64,000 bases of DNA from Amycolatopsis albispora (GCF_003312875.1 NZ_CP015163.1:5642001-5706000); one strand, 5' to 3'. Positions 8,797 to 17,712 are shown, counted from the first letter of the stretch. The notes: a model not told the origin generated them from the letters alone. Made by a program: numbers and translations.

Positions 8797-9255
8797 GTGA
8801 CGCGACCGGATCCGTGTACCGACGACGACGAGATCGTGACCTGGTGGGGCCTGGTGATCGAGGGCTACCTGGCCACGCAGAACAAGCTGATGGGCGAGAT
8901 CGCCGACCGGTTCGGCCTGGCGCCCGCCTCGTTCGACATCCTGCTGCGGCTGGTGCGGTCGCCGGAGAACCGCATGCCGATGACGCGCCTGGCCGGTGAG
9001 GCCGCGCTGTCCAGCGGTGGTTTCACGAAGGTGGCGGACCGCCTGGTGGCCGCGGACCTGATCTGCCGCGTCCCTTCCCCGGACGACCGGCGGGTCACCT
9101 ACGCGGTGCTCACCGAGCACGGGCTTTCGGTCGCGCTGGAAGCGCGGCGGGCGTGCGCCGAGATCCTGCGGAAGATCGTGCTGGCGCCGCTCGGCACGGA
9201 AGCCTCCACCGCCCTGGCCGACGCCATGCGCACACTGCGCTCAGCGAACTCCTGA
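8797..9255 (+). CDS. MarR-family regulator
   Basis: 152 residues with a MarR winged helix. The recognition helix is in LAGEAALSSGGFTKVADRLV (about 66-85) and the wing is PSPDDRRVTYAVLTEHG. The GTG start lies six bases after a TACACT box, with no ribosome site. The divergent dioxygenase/hydrolase pair makes it the likely local repressor, comparable to MhqR. It ends seven bases from the convergent membrane-protein gene. Confidence 0.88.
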   Translation: MTRPDPCTDDDEIVTWWGLVIEGYLATQNKLMGEIADRFGLAPASFDILLRLVRSPENRMPMTRLAGEAALSSGGFTKVADRLVAADLICRVPSPDDRRVTYAVLTEHGLSVALEARRACAEILRKIVLAPLGTEASTALADAMRTLRSANS

Positions 9256-9262
9256 CCTCGCC

Positions 9263-9700
9263 TCAGGCGCCGAGGGCTTCGGCTCGGGCGGCGTGCGTGG
9301 TGCGGATGGTTGCCGCCACCCAGCCCACGAAAGCCCAGATGACCAGCGAAGACAGCACGTCCGTGAAGATCGTGGCGAACCAGAACGCGGGAATGGCCGG
9401 CACCCCGAAGAAGAAGTGCCCCAGGCTCGCCAGCCCCGACAGCGAGAACACCAGCAGGTACGCGTTCGCTGCCCAGTAGCGACGGCGTCGATAAGCCACA
9501 AAGGCGAGCACCGCGAAGGCCGCGAAGAGGAACCAGCCGCCGCCCACCAGGAAGCGCGTCGCGAGCAGGCTCAGGCCTTCGACCGGCGGGTAGTCCTCCG
9601 CCCGGATGGTGTTGTGCGCGTAGTGCAGGCCCGTGGTGAGCAGGCTGCCCAGCAGCACCCACCGCAGAATCCGGAACCCCCGCTCGTGCCGGTCGTCCAT
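9263..9700 (-). CDS. Four-helix membrane protein of unknown function
   Basis: 145 residues with four predicted membrane segments: about 12-26, 46-68 (LVGGGWFLFAAFAVLAFVAY), 76-98 and 106-128. Before the ATG is a GGGGAGG ribosome site. I do not recognise a family beyond small actinobacterial membrane proteins. It converges with the MarR gene. Confidence 0.65.
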   Translation of the reverse strand: MDDRHERGFRILRWVLLGSLLTTGLHYAHNTIRAEDYPPVEGLSLLATRFLVGGGWFLFAAFAVLAFVAYRRRRYWAANAYLLVFSLSGLASLGHFFFGVPAIPAFWFATIFTDVLSSLVIWAFVGWVAATIRTTHAARAEALGA

Positions 9701-9753
9701 GACCGCCTCCCCAGATTTGATAGATCGCTCTAGCGCCGAGGGTAGGCCGGAAA

Positions 9754-9781
9754 AGGCCCCCGGACAAGAGCCCGGGGGCCT
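9754..9781 (-). terminator. Rho-independent terminator of the ABC exporter operon
   Basis: The arms AGGCCCCCGG and CCGGGGGCCT (10 bp, exact) have an 8-base loop. On the minus strand the stem is followed by TTTT. It begins about ten bases after the permease stop codon. Confidence 0.9.
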
Positions 9782-9791
9782 CCGCCAGGAA

Positions 9792-10637
9792 TCAGCGCTG
9801 ACGACCGTAGAGGCGCATGGTGATCGGGCCGAACACGGCGATCAGCACCGCGCACGAACCGAACACCCACAGCAGGTCCGAACCGGCGACCGAGCCGTGC
9901 ATCAGCCCGCGCACCGAGCTGACCAGGTGCGTCACCGGGTTCACCTCGACCACCGCGCGCAGCCAGGACGGCATGGTGGCCGGATCGACGTAGATGTTGC
10001 TGCCGAAGGTCAGCGGCATCAGCACCATCATGCTCCAGCCCATCACCGACTTCGACGTGGACAGCTTCAGCCCGAACATCGTCCACACCCACGACAGGCT
10101 GAACGAGAACACCAGCAGCATCGCCACCCCGGCGACCACGCCGGTGAACCCGCCGTCCGGCCGGAACCCGAGCAGCAGCCCGAGCAGGATGGTGATCGTC
10201 GCGCCGAGCAGGTACCGCACGGCGTCGCCGAACAACGCGCCGACGATCACCGACGGCCGCCAGATCGGCAGCGAGCGGAACCGGTCGAAGATGCCCTTCG
10301 AGATGTCCTCGTTGATGCCGACCCCGGTGTACATGGTGATCATCACGACGCTCTGCACCAGGATGCCCGGCAGGAAGAACTGCAGGTAGTTCTCGGTGGA
10401 CCCGGCCAGCGCACCGCCGAACAGGTAGGTGAACATCAGCGTCATCATGATCGGGAACGCGGTCACGTCGAACAGCTGGTCCGGCACGTGCTTGATCTTC
10501 AGCAGCGCGCGCCAGCCGAAGGTGAACGAGGTGGTCAGCGCGTTCGGCTTCGGCGGCCGCTCCCGCGTCGCCAGTGCCTTGAGCAGCCCGTCGTCGACCA
10601 CCTGACTGGACGTCGCCTGCGCGGATGTGGTGGTCAT
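9792..10637 (-). CDS. ABC-2 type exporter permease, DrrB-like
   Basis: 281 residues. An N-terminal cytoplasmic stretch of about 50 residues is followed by six hydrophobic segments typical of ABC-2 permeases (for example [19 protein letters not shown] and [20 protein letters not shown]). The family segment [17 protein letters not shown] lies near the C-terminus. The ATG at 10637 overlaps the ATPase stop (ATGA). With the ATPase it forms a DrrAB-like efflux pump. The substrate (a drug, lipid or own metabolite) cannot be told from sequence. Confidence 0.88.
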   Translation of the reverse strand: MTTTSAQATSSQVVDDGLLKALATRERPPKPNALTTSFTFGWRALLKIKHVPDQLFDVTAFPIMMTLMFTYLFGGALAGSTENYLQFFLPGILVQSVVMITMYTGVGINEDISKGIFDRFRSLPIWRPSVIVGALFGDAVRYLLGATITILLGLLLGFRPDGGFTGVVAGVAMLLVFSFSLSWVWTMFGLKLSTSKSVMGWSMMVLMPLTFGSNIYVDPATMPSWLRAVVEVNPVTHLVSSVRGLMHGSVAGSDLLWVFGSCAVLIAVFGPITMRLYGRQR

Positions 10638-11605
10638 GCCACGCTCCCCTCGAGCTCTTCCTCGGCTTCTTCGGCGGTGTGCCCGGTCAGCGCCAGGAAC
10701 ACCTCGTCCAGGCTCGGCTGCCCGAGCGAGTAGGCGGCCACCTTGACCCCGGCGGCTGGCAGCTCGGCCAGCGCCGCGGCCACCTTGTCCGGCTCCGGCA
10801 CGCGCACGGTCAGCGCCACCGGATCGGAATCGTGCTCGACCGGCACGTCGAGCACGCGCCCGAGCACCCGGGCCGCTTCCTCGCGCATTTCCGGCTCGGC
10901 CACGCGGACGTGCAGCGCGCCCGTGCCGACCGAGGCCTTGAGCTGGCCGGAAGTGCCTTCGGCGATGATCTTGCCGCGGTCGATCACCGCGATCCGGTCG
11001 GCCAGCTGGTCGGCCTCCTCCAGGTACTGCGTGGTGAGCAGGACCGTGGTGCCGCCCGCGACCAGCGCGCGCACGATGTCCCAGACCTGGTTGCGGCTGC
11101 GCGGGTCGAGCCCGGTGGTGGGCTCGTCGAGGAACATCAGGTCCGGCGCGATGACGATGCTCGCGGCGATGTCGATCCGCCGCCGCATGCCGCCGGAGTA
11201 CGTCTTCACCAGGCGTTCGGCGGCTTCCTCCAGCCCGAACGCCTCCAGCAGCTCGGTCGCCCGCCGCTTGGCCGCGGGCCGCGAGAAGCCGAGCAGCCTG
11301 GCCAGCAGCACCAGGTTCTCCATGCCGGACAGGTCCTCGTCGACCGAGGCGAACTGGCCGGTCAGGCTGACCCGCTGGCGGACCGCGTCCGCCTCGGTGG
11401 CCAGGTCGTGCCCGAACACCCGCGCCGAACCGCCGTCCGGCTTGAGCAGCGTGGCGAGCATGCGGATGGTCGTGGTTTTGCCCGCGCCGTTGGGCCCGAG
11501 GAAGCCGTAGACCCGGCCCTCCGGTACGGCCAGGTCGACCCCGTCCACCGCTCTCGTTTTGCCGAACGTCTTCACCAGGCCACTGGCCTCGATCGCCAAA
11601 TCCAT
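10634..11605 (-). CDS. ABC exporter ATPase, DrrA-like
   Basis: 323 residues. Walker [11 protein letters not shown] (about 36-45), Q-loop [14 protein letters not shown], signature YSGGMRRR, Walker [13 protein letters not shown] and the switch histidine replaced by Gln in [11 protein letters not shown]. The Gln is usual in DrrA-type ATPases. The C-terminal extension of about 90 residues (DUF4162-like) is also typical of DrrA. The gene is first in a two-gene operon ending at the terminator at 9754-9781. Confidence 0.93.
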   Translation of the reverse strand: MDLAIEASGLVKTFGKTRAVDGVDLAVPEGRVYGFLGPNGAGKTTTIRMLATLLKPDGGSARVFGHDLATEADAVRQRVSLTGQFASVDEDLSGMENLVLLARLLGFSRPAAKRRATELLEAFGLEEAAERLVKTYSGGMRRRIDIAASIVIAPDLMFLDEPTTGLDPRSRNQVWDIVRALVAGGTTVLLTTQYLEEADQLADRIAVIDRGKIIAEGTSGQLKASVGTGALHVRVAEPEMREEAARVLGRVLDVPVEHDSDPVALTVRVPEPDKVAAALAELPAAGVKVAAYSLGQPSLDEVFLALTGHTAEEAEEELEGSVA

Positions 11606-11641
11606 GGCACCCCCATCGGGTAGGTCTTCGGGAAAAGCTCG

Positions 11642-12496
11642 TCAAGTTCCACGCAGCAGGTCGGCGAACAGCTGCTCGAGCCGCTCCTGCCAGGCGCCGA
11701 GCACGGTAGCGCGCACCCCCGACAATTTCGCCGGAATTGTCTGGGTCAGCTCCACGTAGGTGGCGAGTTCCGGGTCGTGGACCAGCCGCCAGCGCACCAG
11801 CCCGGCGGGCTCCCCGTCGTGCGTCCACCGGTAGGTCAGGCCGCGCGGCGCGTCCACCGCGGTGACCCGCCCGGCCGGCACCGGGCCGATGGTGCACGGT
11901 AGCGGCGGCTCCTGCCCGATTTCAACCGGTTTGCCCCCGGTGAGCGCGGCCCACACGGTCTCGAACGGGTGCCACACCACGTCGAGCACGAAACGCACCC
12001 CGTCCTCGGTGGTCTCGCCGCGGGCCAGCTGGTATTCGCGCAGGTAGGACAGCATGAGCGGACGGTGGTCGAGCGGTTCCTCGGTCCGCCCGTCGAGCTG
12101 CGCCACGAGCGCGGCGAGGCAGACGTCCCAGCCCGCCGCGTTGCGCGCCACGGTGAAGCGCGCGCCCGCGTCGACGGTGTGCGTGAACACCAGCACGCAA
12201 CCGTCTTCCGCGGGCAAAAGCTCGAACCGCAGCACGTCGGAGTTCCAGCGGAACGCGTACACCTTGGGTGAGTCGTATTCGAGGACCTCGCCGTAACTCA
12301 CCTCGTCCTCACCGGGAAAGGTGAATTCCATCTTCGCCCCGGCTTTCGGCTCGGCGGAGATCAGCGCCGGGAACCAGTTCGCCAGCTCCTTCGGCTCGGT
12401 GATCGCCCGCCAGACTTTTGCGGGCGAATGCCGGAGCGTGCGCTCGAACCGCAGTACCGGCTTGCCATCGACGGTGCTCAGCTCGGCTGGCGTCAT
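11642..12496 (-). CDS. Tandem SRPBCC/AHSA1-domain protein
   Basis: 284 residues starting at the ATG at 12496, which overlaps the ArsR stop (ATGA). Two START-like domains are seen: RFERTLRHSPAKVWRAITEP (from residue about 14) and a second beginning near FVLDVVWHPFETVWAALT (about 160). AHSA1-like SRPBCC proteins paired with ArsR regulators are common in actinobacteria. Some act on small hydrophobic ligands and some are of unknown role. Translational coupling suggests that the two proteins work together. Confidence 0.82.
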   Translation of the reverse strand: MTPAELSTVDGKPVLRFERTLRHSPAKVWRAITEPKELANWFPALISAEPKAGAKMEFTFPGEDEVSYGEVLEYDSPKVYAFRWNSDVLRFELLPAEDGCVLVFTHTVDAGARFTVARNAAGWDVCLAALVAQLDGRTEEPLDHRPLMLSYLREYQLARGETTEDGVRFVLDVVWHPFETVWAALTGGKPVEIGQEPPLPCTIGPVPAGRVTAVDAPRGLTYRWTHDGEPAGLVRWRLVHDPELATYVELTQTIPAKLSGVRATVLGAWQERLEQLFADLLRGT

Positions 12497-12816
12497 GACG
12501 GGTCCTCCTCGTCGGGCATGGTGTCGAGATGGCGTTCGAGCGCGTCCAGTCGCGCGTTCCACAGCGCGCGGTACGGCGCGAGCCAGGCGTCGATTTCGGC
12601 CAGCGGCTCCGGGCACAGCCGGTACCACCGGCGCTGCGCGTCCTGGCGCACCTCGACGAGACCGGCTTCGCGCAGCACCTTCAGGTGCTTCGACACCGTG
12701 GGCTGGGTGAGCGTCAGCCGGTCGACCAGTTCGCCGACCGGGCGTTCGCCGGCGCGGAGCAGGTCGAGGATCTCGCGGCGGCGGGGTTCCGCCAGCACTT
12801 CGAACGTAGTTGCCAC
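12493..12816 (-). CDS. ArsR-family regulator
   Basis: 107 residues, a single winged-helix domain: EPRRREILDLLRAGERPVGE, recognition helix LTQPTVSKHLKVLREAGLVE, wing VRQDAQRRWYRL. No metal-binding cysteine pair is present, so it belongs to the non-metal ArsR group usually found with SRPBCC proteins. The GTG start has no ribosome site and lies six bases after a TATATT box. Confidence 0.9.
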   Translation of the reverse strand: MATTFEVLAEPRRREILDLLRAGERPVGELVDRLTLTQPTVSKHLKVLREAGLVEVRQDAQRRWYRLCPEPLAEIDAWLAPYRALWNARLDALERHLDTMPDEEDPS

Positions 12817-12822
12817 CTCGGC

Positions 12823-12828
12823 AATATA
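12823..12828 (-). promoter_or_regulatory. -10 box of a leaderless arsR transcript
   Basis: TATATT on the minus strand, six bases before the GTG of the ArsR gene, with no Shine-Dalgarno sequence between. The rest of the 184 bases up to ilvD shows only a weak 6-bp stem (CCCGCA 12859-12864, TGCGGG 12882-12887). Confidence 0.5.
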
Positions 12829-13000
12829 GCCCCTGAGGCATTTAAGGTGTCAAGCGGCCCCGCAAGCTGAACTGCACAACCTGCGGGACCTCGGCCGAGT
12901 AAGCGCCCGGGCACACACCCAACCTGGCGAGCGGGTACCCGATGCCCGGTTCCGCACACACGGACTCGCGAACCGCATCCACGACGGACAGAATGGGCCG

Positions 13001-14665
13001 ATGGCCGATCTGAAACCACGCAGCCGGGACGTCACCGACGGAATGGAACGGGCGGCCGCGCGCGGCATGCTGCGCGCCGTCGGCATGGGAGACGAGGACT
13101 TCGCGAAACCGCAGATCGGCATCGCGTCGTCGTGGAACGAGATCACCCCGTGCAACCTCTCGCTGCAACGGCTGGCGCAGGCGAGCAAGCAGGGCGTGCA
13201 CGCCGGCGGCGGGTTCCCGATGGAGTTCGGCACCATCTCGGTGTCCGACGGCATTTCCATGGGGCACGAGGGAATGCACTTCTCGCTGGTGTCGCGCGAG
13301 GTGATCGCCGACTCGGTGGAGACGGTGATGCAGGCCGAGCGGCTGGACGGCGCGGTGCTGCTGGCCGGGTGCGACAAGAGCCTGCCCGGCATGCTGATGG
13401 CCGCCGCGCGGCTCGACGTGGCGGCGGTGTTCCTCTACGCGGGCTCGATCCTGCCCGGCACGGTGGACGGCCGCGAGGTCACCATCATCGACGCCTTCGA
13501 GGCGGTCGGCGCGTGTGCGCGCGGGCTGATTTCGCGGGAAGAAGTCGACAAGATCGAACGCGCGATCTGCCCCGGCGAAGGCGCGTGCGGTGGCATGTAC
13601 ACCGCGAACACGATGGCGTGCGCGGCGGAAGCGCTGGGCATGTCGCTGCCCGGTTCGGCCAGCCCGCCGTCGGTGGACCGCCGCCGCGACCGGTTCGCGC
13701 GCGAAAGCGGCGAAGCCGTGGTCGGTCTGCTCGCCGCGGGCATCACCGCGCGGCAGATCCTGACCAAGGAGGCCTTCGAGAACGCGATCGCCGTGGTGAT
13801 GGCGCTCGGCGGGTCGACCAACGCGGTGCTGCACCTGCTGGCCACCGCGCACGAGGCCGAGGTCGAGCTGACACTGGACGACTTCACCCGCATCGGCGAC
13901 CGGGTGCCGCACCTGGCCGACGTGAAACCGTTCGGGCGGCACGTGATGACCGCGGTGGACCGGGTGGGTGGCGTGCCGGTGGTGATGAAGGCGCTGCTGG
14001 ACGCGGGCCTGCTGCACGGCGACTGCCTGACCGTCACCGGGAAGACGATGGCGGAGAACCTGGCCGAGCTGGCGCCGCCGGAGCTGGACGGCGAGGTGGT
14101 GCGCAAGCTGTCCGACCCGATCCACCCGACCGGCGGGCTGACCATTCTCCACGGCAGCCTCGCGCCGGAAGGTGCGGTGGTGAAGAGCGCGGGCTTCGAC
14201 TCGACGCGTTTCGAAGGCACGGCAAGGGTTTTCGACGGTGAGCAGGCCGCGATGGACGCGCTGCCGTCGTTGCAGCCGGGTGACGTGGTGGTGATCCGGT
14301 ACGAGGGCCCGCGTGGCGGGCCGGGCATGCGCGAGATGCTGGCGGTGACCGGCGCGATCAAGGGCGCCGGCCTCGGCAAGGACGTCCTACTGCTGACCGA
14401 CGGCCGGTTTTCCGGTGGTACCACGGGATTGTGCGTCGGGCACGTGGCGCCGGAGGCCGCGCACGGCGGACCGATCGCCTTTGTCGCCGACGGGGACCCG
14501 ATCGTGCTGGACCTGACCACGCGCACGCTGGACGTGATGATCGACCCGGCCGAACTGGCGCGGCGGCGGGAAGGCTGGACGCCGCCGGAGAGCCGTCGGA
14601 CCGGAGTGCTGGGGAAGTACGCGCGCCTGGTGGGCTCAGCCGCGCAAGGCGCCGTCTGCTTCTAG
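13001..14665 (+). CDS. ilvD: Dihydroxy-acid dehydratase IlvD
   Basis: 554 residues. It dehydrates 2,3-dihydroxy-isovalerate and 2,3-dihydroxy-methylvalerate in valine, leucine and isoleucine synthesis. It carries an Fe-S cluster: the cysteine-containing motifs are TPCNLSLQ (about 47-54), [10 protein letters not shown] and [18 protein letters not shown]. The C-terminal [19 protein letters not shown] segment is the family signature. It is monocistronic, with a hairpin (14678-14732) just behind it. No ilv neighbours are present. Confidence 0.95.
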   Translation: MADLKPRSRDVTDGMERAAARGMLRAVGMGDEDFAKPQIGIASSWNEITPCNLSLQRLAQASKQGVHAGGGFPMEFGTISVSDGISMGHEGMHFSLVSREVIADSVETVMQAERLDGAVLLAGCDKSLPGMLMAAARLDVAAVFLYAGSILPGTVDGREVTIIDAFEAVGACARGLISREEVDKIERAICPGEGACGGMYTANTMACAAEALGMSLPGSASPPSVDRRRDRFARESGEAVVGLLAAGITARQILTKEAFENAIAVVMALGGSTNAVLHLLATAHEAEVELTLDDFTRIGDRVPHLADVKPFGRHVMTAVDRVGGVPVVMKALLDAGLLHGDCLTVTGKTMAENLAELAPPELDGEVVRKLSDPIHPTGGLTILHGSLAPEGAVVKSAGFDSTRFEGTARVFDGEQAAMDALPSLQPGDVVVIRYEGPRGGPGMREMLAVTGAIKGAGLGKDVLLLTDGRFSGGTTGLCVGHVAPEAAHGGPIAFVADGDPIVLDLTTRTLDVMIDPAELARRREGWTPPESRRTGVLGKYARLVGSAAQGAVCF

Positions 14666-14677
14666 GGCGCGGTGGCG

Positions 14678-14732
14678 TGCAATGAATGTGGCTTTCTTAG
14701 CGTCTGGCGCAATGAAAGCCACATTCATTGCA
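14678..14732. repeat. Hairpin repeat, copy A (core GAATGTGGCTTT)
   Basis: Arms 14678-14696 and 14714-14732 are exact 19-bp reverse complements with a 17-base loop. It starts 13 bases after the ilvD stop, so it could also end that transcript. Its core matches the copies at 14913, 38720 and 56601/58263. The outer bases differ (GCAAT in place of GTCAC). Confidence 0.85.
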
Positions 14733-14786
14733 GTGGCAGGCCGCGGCGGCAGGTCGGCGGGCAACGGGCGGAGCGGCGACACCGCG

Positions 14787-14906
14787 GCGCGGTGGCGCGG
14801 CGGCGCGGTGGCGCGGTGGCGCGGCGGCGCGGCGGCGCGGCGGCTCGGCGGCTCGGCGGCTCGGCGGCGCGGCGGCTCGGCGGCTCGGCGGCGCGGCGGC
14901 TCGGCT
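14787..14906. repeat. 15 tandem copies of a GC-rich octamer
   Basis: Units of eight bases with the pattern G-C-[GT]-C-G-G-[CT]-G run without interruption from 14787 to 14906. Three sub-types occur: GCGCGGTG, GCGCGGCG and GCTCGGCG; the last unit ends in T. Because eight is not a multiple of three, every frame yields Ala/Arg/Gly/Ser/Leu-rich peptide, so the open frames here are not genes. The block lies between hairpin copies A and B. Confidence 0.9.
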
Positions 14907-14912
14907 TCGAGA

Positions 14913-14963
14913 ACACGAATGTGGCTTTGGGGGCGGATTCCGCTCCGAAAGCCACATTCGTGT
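14913..14963. repeat. Hairpin repeat, copy B
   Basis: The arms ACACGAATGTGGCTTT (14913-14928) and its exact reverse complement (14948-14963) are separated by 19 bases. The spacer itself holds a small palindrome (GCGGA/TCCGC). It lies directly after the octamer array. Confidence 0.85.
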
Positions 14964-14973
14964 CCGTCCCGCG

Positions 14974-15058
14974 ACACGAAAGCCACATTCGTGTTCTCGC
15001 CGGTGTCACGAAAGCCACTTTCGAGACGCCAGACGTCTCGAAAGCCACATTCGTGACA
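14974..15058. repeat. Two rearranged hairpin-repeat derivatives (copies C and D)
   Basis: At 14974-14994 only the right-arm type (AAAGCCACATTC) is present, closed by short arms ACACGAA/TTCGTGT. At 15004-15058 the outer (TGTCACGAA/TTCGTGACA) and inner (TTTCGAGACG/CGTCTCGAAA) arm segments pair. The left core, however, reads AGCCAC instead of TGTGGC, so the centre of the stem is inverted. The block ends at the stop of the next leftward gene. Confidence 0.8.
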
Positions 15059-15805
15059 TCAGGACCCGCCGTGGAGTTCCAGGATTCGGCTGACTTCGGC
15101 GGCCAGCCGGTCCCGGCCCGCCGCCAGGTACGCGCACGGGTCGTGCACCGACGGGTTCCGGTGCCGGTATTCCATCACCCCGTCCGCGAACACCCGCCGC
15201 ACCAGGTCGGTGCAGGTCAGGCGCAGGACGCCCGCGCGGACGGCGGCGGCCAGCTCGCCGTCCGTGGCGACCGGGCAGTCGGCCAGTGCCAGCGGTACCC
15301 CGGTCCGCTGGCGCAGCCGCGAGATCAGGCCGAGGTCCGGCAGCCCGTCCCGCGCGCCGACGGCGAGCGTGTCCACGCCGGTGGCCGCGGCGAATTCGCC
15401 CGCGTTCACCGGGTCCACCCGGCCGCCCAGCCCGGCTTCCACCCAGACCCCGTTGCGGTGGCAGTAGTCCACCACCTCGCGCGTCACCAGCAAGTCCGAA
15501 GTGGACACTCGGAACAGCACCGAGCCGAAGCCCAGTTCGACCACCTCGGTCATCCGCGAAAGCGAGTCCACGTGGTCGAAGTGCAGCGCCACCGGCACGG
15601 TCGCCGACTTCGCCGCGGCCAGCGCGGCGGCCGCGATCGGCGCCAGCGCGCCGTGGTACCGCACCGCGGCCCGGCTGATCTGCAGCAGCACCGGCGAGCG
15701 CACCGCCTGCGCCCCGTCGATCACCGCGCTCAGCTGCTCCAGCTGGATGACGTCGAACGCGACCCGCCCCGGCCGCAGGATTTCACGCGCCGATACCAGC
15801 GGCAT
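15059..15805 (-). CDS. Class II aldolase-like protein with altered active site
   Basis: 248 residues. The N-terminal half follows class II fructose-/tagatose-bisphosphate aldolases: SPVLLQISRAAVRYHG, then VALHFDHVDSLSRMTEVVELGFGSVLF, where the Asp of HFDH is the usual catalytic acid. The later zinc and phosphate motifs are changed. The usual E-x-E-L-G region reads VEAGLGGRVDP, GTxHG reads VGARDGLPD, and HGGSG reads ADCPVATD. Two of the metal histidines therefore appear to be missing. It overlaps the ROK kinase gene by 23 bases, so both are one operon. Sugar-phosphate aldolase activity is uncertain. Confidence 0.6.
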   Translation of the reverse strand: MPLVSAREILRPGRVAFDVIQLEQLSAVIDGAQAVRSPVLLQISRAAVRYHGALAPIAAAALAAAKSATVPVALHFDHVDSLSRMTEVVELGFGSVLFRVSTSDLLVTREVVDYCHRNGVWVEAGLGGRVDPVNAGEFAAATGVDTLAVGARDGLPDLGLISRLRQRTGVPLALADCPVATDGELAAAVRAGVLRLTCTDLVRRVFADGVMEYRHRNPSVHDPCAYLAAGRDRLAAEVSRILELHGGS

Positions 15806-16700
15806 CCGTCACCTGCCAGGCGAGCAGCCCCGCGCCGAGGCAACCGGCGCGATCCCCGAGTTCGGCCATCCGCAGTTCGGGCGCCCGCTGGAAAGTGAGG
15901 TACTCCCCCAGCGCGCGGCGCACCGGTTCGACCAGGAACTCCCCCGCGCCGAACAACCCGCCGCCGAGCACCACCACCTCCGGCGCGAGCACCGTGGTGA
16001 GCAACCGCAGCCCGCGTGCGAGCGCGTCCACCGCCTCGTCGAAGATCGCGCGCGCGTCCGGGTCACCGGCTCGCGCCGCGTCGACCACCACCCGCGCGCC
16101 CTCGTCGGCGCGCCCGGTCCGTTCGGCATAACGCCGCCCGATCGCCGAAGCCGACGCGACCGCCTCCAGGCAGCCGACCGCACCACACGGGCACGGCAGC
16201 CCGTGCCCGACGTCGGCGTGCCCGATCTCCCCGGCGTAACCACCCGACGCGTACGGCTTCCCGTCGATCATGATCGCCACCGCGATGCCCGTGCCCACCG
16301 GCAGGAAAGCCGAATTGGCCACCCCGCGCGCGGCACCGACGGTGGCTTCGGCCAGCCCGCCCGCGCGCACGTCGTGGTCGAAGGCAACCGGCACGCCGAG
16401 CCGTTCGGCCAGGATCGCCGCGAACGGCACCTCCCGCCAGCCCAGGTTCGACGAATAGTGCGCCACCCCGCCGTCGACGATGCCCGGCACCACCACCCCG
16501 ACCCCGGCCGGCCTGCCGCCGCCGGTCAGTTCCCCGGTCAGCGCCACCACCTGCTCGGCGACCGCCGCCGCGGTGGTGTGCCCGCCGAGCGCCCGCGCGG
16601 TCGGCTGCCGCAGCACCTTCAGCTCGGTCAGCTCGCGGTCGAGCAGCGCGGCTTTGATCGCCGTCCCGCCGATGTCCAGTGCCACCACCGCAGAATCCAT
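15783..16700 (-). CDS. ROK-family sugar kinase
   Basis: 305 residues. ATP-binding VALDIGGTAIKAALLD at the N-terminus, VGVVVPGIVDGG, the catalytic Asp in AFDHDVRAGGLAE, and the ROK zinc site EIGHADVGHGLPCPCGAVGCLEA split across GH and CxCGxxGC. The C-terminal VVLGGGLFGAGEFLVEPVR completes the fold. Members phosphorylate glucose, N-acetylglucosamine, mannose or related sugars. Coupling to an aldolase-like gene suggests an amino-sugar or hexose pathway, but the substrate is not determined. Confidence 0.88.
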   Translation of the reverse strand: MDSAVVALDIGGTAIKAALLDRELTELKVLRQPTARALGGHTTAAAVAEQVVALTGELTGGGRPAGVGVVVPGIVDGGVAHYSSNLGWREVPFAAILAERLGVPVAFDHDVRAGGLAEATVGAARGVANSAFLPVGTGIAVAIMIDGKPYASGGYAGEIGHADVGHGLPCPCGAVGCLEAVASASAIGRRYAERTGRADEGARVVVDAARAGDPDARAIFDEAVDALARGLRLLTTVLAPEVVVLGGGLFGAGEFLVEPVRRALGEYLTFQRAPELRMAELGDRAGCLGAGLLAWQVTDAAGIGA

Positions 16701-16736
16701 GCGGCTGATTCTGCCCGACCTCGCCGACCGCCCTGA

Positions 16737-17549
16737 TCAACGGCCGTCGAGCAGGAGCTCGATGCCGTCGAGCACCCTGGCGAGACCGAATTCGAAGGCC
16801 TGGTCGAAATCGGCGATCCCGGGCTGCGCCGCCATCAACGCGCTGAGCTGGGGGTGGCGTTCGCTGACCACCACCTCGCTCGCGATCTCCCGGCCGGGGC
16901 CCTCCCACCAGTCGGCGAGTTCGACACCCGAATTCAGCCGCTGCTCACGGTCGTTCGCCATCAGCAGGCCGACCCCGCTGGTGTAGTTCGTCACGGTCAT
17001 CACCAGCTGGAACTTCTCCACCGGCGTCAGGTCGAACCCCTCGAAGGAGGCCAGGGACCACTCCACCTCTTCGGACATGTTCTGCAGCAACACGGTTCGC
17101 GGGCTGGTGACGAACGGCAGCACCCACGGGTACTTCTGGTACAGCTCCCAGTCGTTGCGCGCGACCGCGGTCATCCGCTCCCGCCAGCCGGTCAGCTCCG
17201 GGGTGCGCGCCGACTGCCGGGCGATCACCTCTTCGACCATCAGCACGAGCAGTTCTTCCTTGCCGGGCACGTACCGGTACAGCGACATCGTGCCCGCGCC
17301 GAGTTCGGCCGCGATCCGGCGCATCGACAGCGCACCGGCGCCTTCCGCGTCGGCCACGTCGATCGCCGCCTGCACGATCGCGTCCACCGTCAGCGAGCGC
17401 TCCGGATCCGCGGTCGCGGCCCTGGTCACCGTCGCCCCGGCGGCCACCCGCGCGCGGTACGCCTTGGCCTGGCAGGACCGCGAGCAGTACCGCGGGCGAC
17501 GGCCGCGCGAGGGCACCTCGAGCGCGGCCCCACATTCCACACAGCTCAT
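16737..17549 (-). CDS. TetR-family regulator with N-terminal zinc-ribbon
   Basis: 270 residues starting at the ATG at 17549. The first 35 residues are a Cys-rich module with C3, C6, C22 and C26 (MSCVECG then RYCSRSCQAKAYRAR), which should bind zinc. A TetR HTH follows at about 55-100 (IVQAAIDVADAEGAGALSMR, then GTMSLYRYVPGKEEL). The rest is a TetR_C-type ligand domain. It is divergent from a 14-helix MFS exporter, so it is probably the exporter's repressor. Confidence 0.87.
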   Translation of the reverse strand: MSCVECGAALEVPSRGRRPRYCSRSCQAKAYRARVAAGATVTRAATADPERSLTVDAIVQAAIDVADAEGAGALSMRRIAAELGAGTMSLYRYVPGKEELLVLMVEEVIARQSARTPELTGWRERMTAVARNDWELYQKYPWVLPFVTSPRTVLLQNMSEEVEWSLASFEGFDLTPVEKFQLVMTVTNYTSGVGLLMANDREQRLNSGVELADWWEGPGREIASEVVVSERHPQLSALMAAQPGIADFDQAFEFGLARVLDGIELLLDGR

Positions 17550-17567
17550 TTCCGCACACCCCGTTCT

Positions 17568-17688
17568 CGTGACGAAAAGATACCACACGGCGTGACGAAA
17601 ACAGCCGCGTGACGTTTTGACCTGCGCAAATGCCCCTTGTGGCCCGGATTCGAGCGTGCGTATCTTGTACGCAGAATCTCCGCGTACA
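17568..17688. promoter_or_regulatory. Candidate operators between tetR and the MFS exporter
   Basis: Three direct copies of CGTGACG followed by AAAA or TTTT start at 17568, 17591 and 17608. Nearer the exporter is a 7-9-7 palindrome, TGTACGC (17666-17672) and GCGTACA (17682-17688), of the size usual for TetR operators. A GAGGGG ribosome site precedes the exporter ATG. Confidence 0.55.
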
Positions 17689-17712
17689 CCGTATTCCCGA
17701 GGGGACCCTGCC

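Noticed and set aside
9792..11897. A single 701-codon frame spanning the ABC exporter genes
   Set aside because: Its first part is out of frame with the ATPase. The real permease starts at 10637 in an ATGA overlap with the ATPase gene.
14725..15090. Several overlapping long open frames on both strands
   Set aside because: They arise from the 8-bp tandem array and hairpin repeats. The peptides are short-period Arg, Ala, Gly and Pro strings in every frame.
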